A stretch of 53,953 nt of DNA, taken from WJLY01 sp964399265 (GTDB lineage Bacteria; Joyebacterota; Joyebacteria; Joyebacterales; Joyebacteraceae). Both the position numbers and the translations under genes were made by a program. Where the stretch lies: the NCBI GenBank assembly GCA_964399265.1, contig CAYNQF010000006.1, positions 1 through 53,953 of the forward strand. Reading direction: 5' to 3'. The notes under the pieces were generated by a model, which saw only the letters and a list, made by a program, of their open reading frames with translations, made no database searches and was not told where the DNA came from. Below, in pieces: positions 48,060 to 53,953 of the stretch (position 1 is its first letter; each line of letters begins with the position of its first letter).

Positions 48060-49262
48060 CTACAGAGCCGCCTTGAGCTTCTTCGTGAGAGCCGGCAGGA
48101 CCTCCTTGAGGTCGCCGACTATGCCGAAGGTCGCGTTCTTGAAGATGGGCGCGTCGGGGTCCTTGTTTATGGCAACGATGACCTTCGACGACTGCATGCC
48201 CGCCAGGTGCTGCACAGCTCCCGAGATGCCGCAGGCGACGTAAAGCTTCGGCTGCACCGTCTTTCCGGTCTGCCCGACCTGGTGCGAGTACGGTATCCAG
48301 CCTGCGTCTACCGCCGCCCTGGAGGCGCCGACGGCCCCGCCCAGCGCCTCGGCCAGCTCCTCGACGAGCTTGAAGTTCTCGGGACCTCCGAGCCCTCTCC
48401 CACCCGACACTATGATGTCGGCCTCGGCTATGTTGACGGTCTGCGTCACATCCTTAACGAATTCGACGAACGCCGCACGCACGTCGAGCAGGCCCGCGTC
48501 GACCGCCTCCCGCACGACCTCGCCCTTGCGTGACGGGTCGGGTTCGAGCGGGACCATCACCTTATGCCTGACGGTCGCCATCTGCGGCCTGTGGTTAGGG
48601 CACACGATCGTGGCCAGGATGTTGCCGCCGAAGGCGGGACGGGTTTGGAGCAGGTTCCTGCTCTCACCATCTATGGCGAGTCCCGTGCAGTCGGCCGTGA
48701 GGCCCGACCGCACCTGGATCGCTACTCGCGGAATGAGCGACCGGCCGATCGATGTGGCTCCCGTGAGAATGATCTCGGGTCTGTGCCGTTCGACCAGATC
48801 GGCCACGACCGCGGAGTACGGCTCGTCCTGGTAGTGCTCGAGAGCCGGCTCGTCGACGAGGTAGACGGTATCGGCGCCGTGTGCGATGAGGTCGTCCGCC
48901 AGGTCCGCGACTCCGGATCCCAGCAGGACCGCGCCCAGCTGGACGCCCAGCGTGTCCGCCAGCTCCCTCCCCTTACCCAGGAGTTCGAACGTGACCCCGT
49001 GGACCACGCCCTCGCGCTGCTCGACCACGACCCACACGCCGCAGTGTCCGCCCGGCGTCTCGGCCTTCTCGACCGCCGCGTCTCTGCGCAGCAGGATCGC
49101 GTCGAACTTGCACGCGTCGACGCAGGCGCCGCAGAGCGTGCAGTTGTCCTTGATGAACGCCACGCCTTCGCGCATCTCGATCGCGTCGTAGAGACACGCC
49201 TTCAGGCACAGCTCACAGCCTACGCATCGGTCTTCCAGCACCTCTATGCTGCTCACGTTCAA
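48060..49262 (-). CDS. etfA: Electron transfer flavoprotein alpha subunit with two N-terminal [4Fe-4S] motifs
   Basis: A 400-residue protein. Residues 1-60 form a 2x[4Fe-4S] ferredoxin domain with CVGCELCLKAC (Cys13, 16, 19, 23) and CTLCGACVDAC (Cys41, 44, 47, 51). The rest is EtfA, ending in the FAD domain: SRAAVDAGWIPYSHQVGQTG, VQPKLYVACGISGAVQHLAG and VAINKDPDAPIF. Ferredoxin-fused EtfA proteins are known from electron-bifurcating complexes such as caffeyl-CoA reductase CarE. It follows etfB after 59 bases, with acyl-CoA dehydrogenase upstream. Bifurcation here is inferred. Confidence 0.95.
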   Translation of the reverse strand: MNVSSIEVLEDRCVGCELCLKACLYDAIEMREGVAFIKDNCTLCGACVDACKFDAILLRRDAAVEKAETPGGHCGVWVVVEQREGVVHGVTFELLGKGRELADTLGVQLGAVLLGSGVADLADDLIAHGADTVYLVDEPALEHYQDEPYSAVVADLVERHRPEIILTGATSIGRSLIPRVAIQVRSGLTADCTGLAIDGESRNLLQTRPAFGGNILATIVCPNHRPQMATVRHKVMVPLEPDPSRKGEVVREAVDAGLLDVRAAFVEFVKDVTQTVNIAEADIIVSGGRGLGGPENFKLVEELAEALGGAVGASRAAVDAGWIPYSHQVGQTGKTVQPKLYVACGISGAVQHLAGMQSSKVIVAINKDPDAPIFKNATFGIVGDLKEVLPALTKKLKAAL

Positions 49263-49321
49263 CCTCTCCGTGATGATCGCTCGGATGTCCGTTCCGGAGC
49301 GCGACTCCGCCGCACGGTTCG

Positions 49322-50116
49322 CTAGGAAGCGCCCTTGACGATCCCGACGAGTTCAGGCACCAGCTTGTCGACGACTTCGTCGACATCGCCCTCGAGCATC
49401 ACGCCGCCGCCCCTCGGTTCCGGCGCGAAGATCCGCACGACCCTGGTCGGAGAGCCGTCGAGCCCGAGTTCGGCCGGGTCGACGTCGAGGTCGGCTTGCC
49501 CCCAGACGGTGATCTCGGCCTTCTTCGCCTTCATCTTGCCCTTGAGCGAAGGCAGGCGCGGCTCGTTGATCTCCTTGACGACGGTGAAGACGGCGGGGAG
49601 CGACGTCCGCACTACGTCGTAGCCATCGTCCATCATTCTCTGCGCCGTGGCGCTTCCGTCGGCCGATACCTCGAGCTTGCGCACGAACGTGACCTGCGGG
49701 ACGTCGAGGAACCGCGCGACCCCGGGTCCCACCTGTGCCGTGTCACCGTCGATGGCCTGCTTCCCGCACAGCACGATGTCGGCGCCGCCGAGCTTGCGGA
49801 TGCCCGCCGCCAGCGTGTAGGACGTCGCCCACGTGTCCGACCCGGCGAAGGCCCGGTCGGACAGAAGAACCGCGTCGTCGACACCTAAGGAGAGGGCCTC
49901 CCTGAGAGCGCTCTCCACCTGCGGCGGCCCCATCGACATGACCGTCACGGTTGAGTCCTCAACAGCTTCGCGGACCCTCAGGGCCTCCTCGATCGCGTAG
50001 GTGTCGAAGGGGTTTATGATCGACGGGACGCCCTCGCGGACGAGCGTGTTCGTCTCGCGGTCGATCCTGACCTCGGTCGTGTCAGGGACCTGCTTGATGA
50101 GAACCACGATCTTCAT
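49322..50116 (-). CDS. etfB: Electron transfer flavoprotein beta subunit
   Basis: A 264-residue partner of EtfA: MKIVVLIKQVPDTTEVRID start, NPFDTYAIEEALRVREA, GKQAIDGDTAQVGPGVARFL (AMP/FAD-binding segment) and a C-terminal arm. The ATG at 50116 follows GAGGAG by five bases and lies just after the acyl-CoA dehydrogenase stop; a longer frame upstream is a shadow. Together the three genes make an acyl-CoA dehydrogenase/Etf unit. Confidence 0.96.
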   Translation of the reverse strand: MKIVVLIKQVPDTTEVRIDRETNTLVREGVPSIINPFDTYAIEEALRVREAVEDSTVTVMSMGPPQVESALREALSLGVDDAVLLSDRAFAGSDTWATSYTLAAGIRKLGGADIVLCGKQAIDGDTAQVGPGVARFLDVPQVTFVRKLEVSADGSATAQRMMDDGYDVVRTSLPAVFTVVKEINEPRLPSLKGKMKAKKAEITVWGQADLDVDPAELGLDGSPTRVVRIFAPEPRGGGVMLEGDVDEVVDKLVPELVGIVKGAS

Positions 50117-50118
50117 CG

Positions 50119-51285
50119 CTACTCCTCGCGCTCCTTCGCCGCGCTCTCCTTGATGAGCGACGATGCGATGACCGTTCTCTGTATCTGGTTTGTGCCCTCG
50201 TAGATCTGCGTGATCTTGGCGTCGCGCATCATCTTCTCTACGGGGTACTCCTTCATATACCCGTAGCCCCCCAGGACCTGCACCGCGTCGGTCGTGACCT
50301 TCATGGCCACGTCGGAGGCGAACAGCTTGGCCATCGCCGAGATCTTGGAGATGTCCTTGGCGCCAGAGTCGACGACGCGAGCCGCGTAGTACACGAGGGC
50401 CCTCGCGGCCTCGATCTGAGTCCCCATGTCGGCAAGCATGAACTGCAGCCCCTGGAACGATGCGATAGGCTGGCCGAACTGCTCCCGGTGCCGCGCGTAC
50501 TTCGCGGCCTCGTCGAAGGCGCCCTGCGCGATGCCCACCGCCTGCGCCGCGACGCCCGGCCTCGAGTTGTCGAACGTCCGCATGGCGACGATGAATCCCA
50601 TGCCCTCGCGCCCGATGAGGTTCGCCTTCGGCACGCGGCAGTCCTGGAAGATGAGCTCCCTGGTCGCCGATGCGCGTATGCCCATCTTGTTCTCCTTCTT
50701 CCCGAAGGTGAACCCGGGCGTGTCCTTCTCGACGATAAATGCCGAGATGCCGCGTATGCCGGTCCCCTTGCCGGTTCGGGCGATGACGGTGTAGATCTCC
50801 GCCTCGCCGCCGCCGGTGATCCACTGCTTCGTGCCGTTCAGCACGTACGAGTCGCCGTCGGCGACCGCCTTGGTCTCGATGGCGCCCGCGTCGCTTCCCG
50901 CGTTGGCCTCTGTGAGAGCGAATGCGGCGAGCTTCTCTCCCGCCGCGATCGGCGGGAGGTACTTCTTCTTCTGCTCATCGGACGCGAACAGGAGTATCGG
51001 GTACGCTCCGAGAGCCGATGCCGCGAATGCCAGAGCTATGCCTCCGCACACGCGCGACAGCTCCTCGGACGCGATGCACATCTCCATGACACCGCCGCCC
51101 AGCCCACCGTACTCCTCGGGAATGTACACGCCGTAGATATCCGAGGCCGCCATGACCTTGACGACCTCCCACGGAAACTCGCCGGTCTCGTCGAGCTCCG
51201 CCCTCAGGGGCAGTATCTTCTCCTTCGCGATCTGGGCGCAAAGGTCTCTGAGCATCTCCTGTTCTTCGGTCAGGAAGTAGTTCAT
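50119..51285 (-). CDS. Acyl-CoA dehydrogenase
   Basis: A 388-residue flavoenzyme that oxidises acyl-CoA to enoyl-CoA (or the reverse in bifurcating complexes). It has the N-terminal helical domain, FALTEANAGSDAGAIETKAV, KQWITGGGEAEIY, and the C-terminal catalytic Glu in ITQIYEGTNQIQR with VLGGYGYMKEYPVEKMMRD. The chain length is not decided by these motifs. Its ATG overlaps the rnc stop (ATGA). Its Etf partners follow directly. Confidence 0.95.
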   Translation of the reverse strand: MNYFLTEEQEMLRDLCAQIAKEKILPLRAELDETGEFPWEVVKVMAASDIYGVYIPEEYGGLGGGVMEMCIASEELSRVCGGIALAFAASALGAYPILLFASDEQKKKYLPPIAAGEKLAAFALTEANAGSDAGAIETKAVADGDSYVLNGTKQWITGGGEAEIYTVIARTGKGTGIRGISAFIVEKDTPGFTFGKKENKMGIRASATRELIFQDCRVPKANLIGREGMGFIVAMRTFDNSRPGVAAQAVGIAQGAFDEAAKYARHREQFGQPIASFQGLQFMLADMGTQIEAARALVYYAARVVDSGAKDISKISAMAKLFASDVAMKVTTDAVQVLGGYGYMKEYPVEKMMRDAKITQIYEGTNQIQRTVIASSLIKESAAKEREE

Positions 51286-52130
51286 GAGGCCTTCTCCTTC
51301 TTCTTTCGGCGGCGCGGCCGTCTGCGCCTCTTCTTCTTGGCCTTCTGCGCAGTCCCGTCCTTACCCTCGACCAGGCCGAGCTTCCCCAGCGCGTTCCTGG
51401 CCGCCATCTGCTCGGCTTCCTTCTTGTTCTTGCCCTCGCCGCGCCCGAGCGACCTTCCGCCCAGGCGGAGTTCGACGAAGAATGTTCTCTCGTGCTCGGG
51501 CCCCTTGGCCGAGACGACGCGGTAGCGCGGCCTCGAACCGAACTTCTTCTGGGCGTACTCCTGCACGAGGCTCTTGTAGTTCTTGTACTCATCCACTTCG
51601 AGAAGCTCGTCGATGCTCGTCAGCAGATGCTGGTCTATGAAGCGCCGCGCGCTCGTGAGCCCGGAGTCTAGGTATATCGCGCCGATGACGGCCTCGAAGG
51701 CGTCCGCCAGTATCGACGCACGCTGCTCTCCGCCGGACGCCCTCTCGTTCTCGGACAGGCGGATGAACTTGCCCAGCTCCAGTTCCTCCGCCGTGCGCGA
51801 CAGAACCGCCTCGCTGACGATGAGCGACTTGATCTTGGTGAGTCGCCCCTCCTGGCGTTTGGCGTAGGTCGAGTAGAGGTGTTCATTCACGATGAGCCCG
51901 AGCACGGCGTCCCCGAGGAACTCCATGCGCTCGTTGGACTCGCCACGGCTCATGTCCGCGTCGTGAACGTACGAGCGGTGCATGAGCGCCTGGTCTAGAA
52001 GCCGGAGGTCGCTGATGCGCACGCCCAGCCTTCGGCAGAGCGTTATCAGCTCACTGCGGCGGCCCTTCTCGAGACCTCCTCGGGACAGCTTTCCCGAGAG
52101 GCGGGAGACAAGGCGACTGATATCGGCCAT
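51282..52130 (-). CDS. rnc: Ribonuclease III with a basic C-terminal tail
   Basis: A 282-residue double-strand-specific RNase for rRNA and mRNA processing. The signature is NERMEFLGDAVLGLIV (about 66-80), with the second acidic cluster in ADAFEAVIGAIYLD. A dsRNA-binding domain follows (YKSLVQEYAQKKFG to about 255, with GEGKNKKEAEQMAARNAL). The C-terminus has an added tail of about 20 residues that is nearly all Lys and Arg. An N-terminal extension of about 35 residues is longer than in E. coli. The position after fabF is the common acpP-fabF-rnc order. Confidence 0.96.
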   Translation of the reverse strand: MADISRLVSRLSGKLSRGGLEKGRRSELITLCRRLGVRISDLRLLDQALMHRSYVHDADMSRGESNERMEFLGDAVLGLIVNEHLYSTYAKRQEGRLTKIKSLIVSEAVLSRTAEELELGKFIRLSENERASGGEQRASILADAFEAVIGAIYLDSGLTSARRFIDQHLLTSIDELLEVDEYKNYKSLVQEYAQKKFGSRPRYRVVSAKGPEHERTFFVELRLGGRSLGRGEGKNKKEAEQMAARNALGKLGLVEGKDGTAQKAKKKRRRRPRRRKKKEKAS

Positions 52131-52145
52131 GGGTAATGTCGGGTG

Positions 52146-53387
52146 TCAGCCTTCGTAGCGGCGCAGGGCAAGGACGGCGTTGTGCCCGCCGAATCCGAAG
52201 GAGTTAGTGAGTGCGTGCTCTATTCGTGCGTCTCTGGCTTCGTTCGGCGTGTAGTCGAGGTCACACTCGGGATCCGGGTTCTCGTAGTTGATGGTCGGCG
52301 GGATCACCGAGTTCCGGATCGCGAGCACGGTGAAGATGAGTTCCACACCTCCTGCCGCGCCGAGAAGGTGCCCGATCATCGACTTCGTCGACGACACTGC
52401 CAGCTTCTTCGCGTGGCCGCCGAAGACCGACTTGATGGCCGCCGTCTCGTACTTGTCATTGAGTTCGGTCGACGTGCCGTGCGCGTTGATGTAGTCGATC
52501 GAGGACGGGTCGATCGACCCGTCCCTGAGCGCCTCACGCATCGCGCGCCCCATCCCCTCACCCTCCGGGGCCGGGGCCGTGATGTGGAAGGCGTCAGCCG
52601 TCGCTCCGTACCCGATGACCTCGGCGTAGATGTCGGCGCTGCGCCGCTTCGCGGACTCGAGTTCTTCGAGGACGACGATGCCGGCGCCCTCTCCAAGCAC
52701 GAATCCGTCGCGGTCACGGTCGAACGGCCGTGAGGCCTTCTCCGGCTCGTCGTTCCTGGCCGAGATCGCCTTCATCGATGCGAATCCGCCGACCGCCATG
52801 GGACAGACCGCGGCCTCTGTGCCGCCCGTGACGACCGCGTCGGCGTCGCCCCTCTGGACGGCGCGGAAGGCCGCGCCCATCGCGTGTGCTCCGGACGCGC
52901 AGGCCGAGACCGTCGCGTAGTTGGGGCCCTTGAGGCTCAGGGCAATGGAGACCGCGCCTGCCGCCATGTCCGAGATCATCATCGGAATGAAGTACGGGCT
53001 GATCCTCCTGGGCCCTTTCTCCATGAGGACAGTGTGCTGTGCCTCCAGCGTCTGTATCCCGCCGACGCCGGAGCCGATGATGACCCCGACCCTGTTCGGG
53101 TCGAAGCTCGAGTCTCCCAGCCCTGAATCCTTCCACGCCATGAGCGAAGCGGCCACGCCGTACCGGGTGCTCGGGTCCATCTTGCGTACTTCGCGCGGAT
53201 CGATGAACTCCTCCGGCCTGAAGTCGGGAAGCTCACAAGCGATCCGGACCGCAAAGCCGCTCGCATCGAACTGCCTGATCGTCGCGGCCGCACTCTTGCC
53301 CGCGATCAGACCCTCCCAAGTGGCCTCGCACGTGAGACCAAGGGGAGTGACGGCTCCCATCCCGGTGACCACAACTCGCCTTGACAT
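52146..53387 (-). CDS. fabF: 3-oxoacyl-[acyl-carrier-protein] synthase II
   Basis: A 413-residue condensing enzyme of fatty acid synthesis. The catalytic triad is Cys163 in VSACASGAHAM, His303 in YINAHGTSTELND and His340 in SSTKSMIGHLLGAAGG; the GFGGHNA motif closes the fold. The ATG at 53387 (MSRRVVVTGMGAVTPLG) fits the family, with AGGAG about ten bases upstream; the long upstream extension of the frame is not coding. The 185 bases between acpP and fabF contain no gene I can support. Confidence 0.97.
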   Translation of the reverse strand: MSRRVVVTGMGAVTPLGLTCEATWEGLIAGKSAAATIRQFDASGFAVRIACELPDFRPEEFIDPREVRKMDPSTRYGVAASLMAWKDSGLGDSSFDPNRVGVIIGSGVGGIQTLEAQHTVLMEKGPRRISPYFIPMMISDMAAGAVSIALSLKGPNYATVSACASGAHAMGAAFRAVQRGDADAVVTGGTEAAVCPMAVGGFASMKAISARNDEPEKASRPFDRDRDGFVLGEGAGIVVLEELESAKRRSADIYAEVIGYGATADAFHITAPAPEGEGMGRAMREALRDGSIDPSSIDYINAHGTSTELNDKYETAAIKSVFGGHAKKLAVSSTKSMIGHLLGAAGGVELIFTVLAIRNSVIPPTINYENPDPECDLDYTPNEARDARIEHALTNSFGFGGHNAVLALRRYEG

Positions 53388-53572
53388 GAAAGAAGCTCTC
53401 CTGCCTCGCGGAACCTTGTCAGCTGCCCCGCACTTCCAACCTCTAGCCCCGTCCTCCGCGGCCACCCGCGCAGGCCGGGCCACTCCCCGTCGGATCCACG
53501 AGGCGCGGCCCGGACCGCTCCGGGCAGCGAGCTCGGCGCCCACTCCGCGGGACGCCGGACTCACTCGCGGGA

Positions 53573-53821
53573 TCAGGAACTCGCCGCGACCTTCTTCTCG
53601 AGGTAGGCGACGATGTCGGCAACCGTCTTGAGTCCTTCAGCCTCGTCGGTATCGTCGGCGGTGATGCCGAACTCGTCCTCGAGCGAGAAGAGGATGTCGG
53701 CCTGCTCGAGTGAATCCGCTCCAAGGTCCTCGACGATGGACGCTTCCGTCGTAACCTGGCCCTGGTCTATTTGGAGCTTCTCTGCGATGACCTGCTTGAC
53801 CTTCTCGGCAATCTCTGCCAT
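53573..53821 (-). CDS. acpP: Acyl carrier protein
   Basis: An 82-residue carrier with the phosphopantetheine site Ser37 in LGADSLEQADILFSLEDEF. The recognition helix following the serine reads EQADILFSLEDEFG rather than the common VELVMALEEEFG. It lies between fabG and fabF in the usual fatty acid synthesis order. Confidence 0.96.
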   Translation of the reverse strand: MAEIAEKVKQVIAEKLQIDQGQVTTEASIVEDLGADSLEQADILFSLEDEFGITADDTDEAEGLKTVADIVAYLEKKVAASS

Positions 53822-53860
53822 GAAAACCTGCCCTTCGCTGAAGAGAGCCTGGAACGGTCC

Positions 53861-53953
53861 CTACTGCATGACCATCCCACCGTCCACGTTTATCGTCTGA
53901 CCGGTCACATAGTCTCCATCATCGGACGCGAGGAATGCAACCACATTCGCCAC
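53861..53953 (-). CDS. fabG: 3-oxoacyl-[acyl-carrier-protein] reductase, C-terminal fragment (partial)
   Basis: The last 30 codons, read from the right edge, give VANVVAFLASDDGDYVTGQT and end INVDGGMVMQ with a TAG stop at 53863-53861. This is the standard C-terminus of FabG-type short-chain dehydrogenases. The rest lies outside the window. It is followed by acpP after 39 bases. Confidence 0.9.
   Translation of the reverse strand: MANVVAFLASDDGDYVTGQTINVDGGMVMQ

Noticed and set aside
1..53953. tRNA, rRNA, insertion sequences, integrases or attachment sites
   Set aside because: None was seen. No transposase motifs, no terminal inverted repeats with target duplications, and no cloverleaf-like sequences were recognised by eye.

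Overview
The window is GC-rich, and almost every true coding frame is shadowed by long antisense frames. It looks like one contig of an uncultured bacterium from the Fibrobacteres-Chlorobi-Bacteroidetes superphylum or a related candidate phylum (an Eisenbacteria, Krumholzibacteria or Latescibacteria-like lineage is my guess). The reasons are a GWxTD-domain protein, two PorV/PorQ-type outer-membrane proteins with NPAGL motifs, a TonB-dependent receptor with an N-terminal carboxypeptidase-regulatory domain, secreted proteins with a VVPNPY-type C-terminal region, and lipoproteins built from Ig/FN3-like repeats. TTG and GTG starts preceded by strong Shine-Dalgarno sequences are common.

Layout. 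(1) 1-443: tail of a secreted protein. (2) 614-3301: dihydrolipoamide dehydrogenase (-) and aspartate kinase (+), divergent. (3) 3318-12736 (-): YIP1-like membrane protein, TolC, periplasmic adaptor, MacB-type ATPase, two MacB/FtsX permeases, GWxTD protein, then an amidohydrolase. (4) 12912-15371 (-): ExbB, ExbD, ExbD, TonB. (5) 15726-19306 (+): a strong promoter, a structured leader and two repeat-containing lipoproteins. (6) 19784-27016 (-): TonB-dependent receptor, large secreted protein, PorV, PorV. (7) 27157-46604 (-): uvrA, the complete glycine cleavage set gcvT-H-PA-PB, two small membrane-linked proteins, a MutL-family ASKHA protein, a barrel-sandwich/KOW protein, two tandem copies of an unfamiliar four-gene membrane module, and a LipM-like octanoyltransferase. 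(8) 46667-47965 (+): a phosphodiesterase-like protein. (9) 48060-53953 (-): fabG (partial), acpP, fabF, rnc, acyl-CoA dehydrogenase, etfB and an etfA carrying two [4Fe-4S] motifs.

How the genes fit together. ExbB-ExbD-TonB would energise receptors such as the one at 24278-27016. The TolC-adaptor-MacB set would export a substrate across the envelope. Lpd (L protein) and the LipM-like enzyme would complete and lipoylate the glycine cleavage system. The Etf/acyl-CoA dehydrogenase set may be electron-bifurcating.

The best candidate for an undescribed system is 28041-39159. Two paralogous copies of a four-protein membrane module (FN3 plus DUF6754-like protein, six-TM protein, two-TM protein with a large central domain, polytopic protein) lie directly downstream of a MutL-family ATPase, a barrel-sandwich/KOW protein, a 127-residue charged protein and a PH-like membrane protein. 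No glutamate mutase subunit lies nearby. I infer a membrane-associated complex of unknown function. Assignments come from reading motifs; no database search was run.
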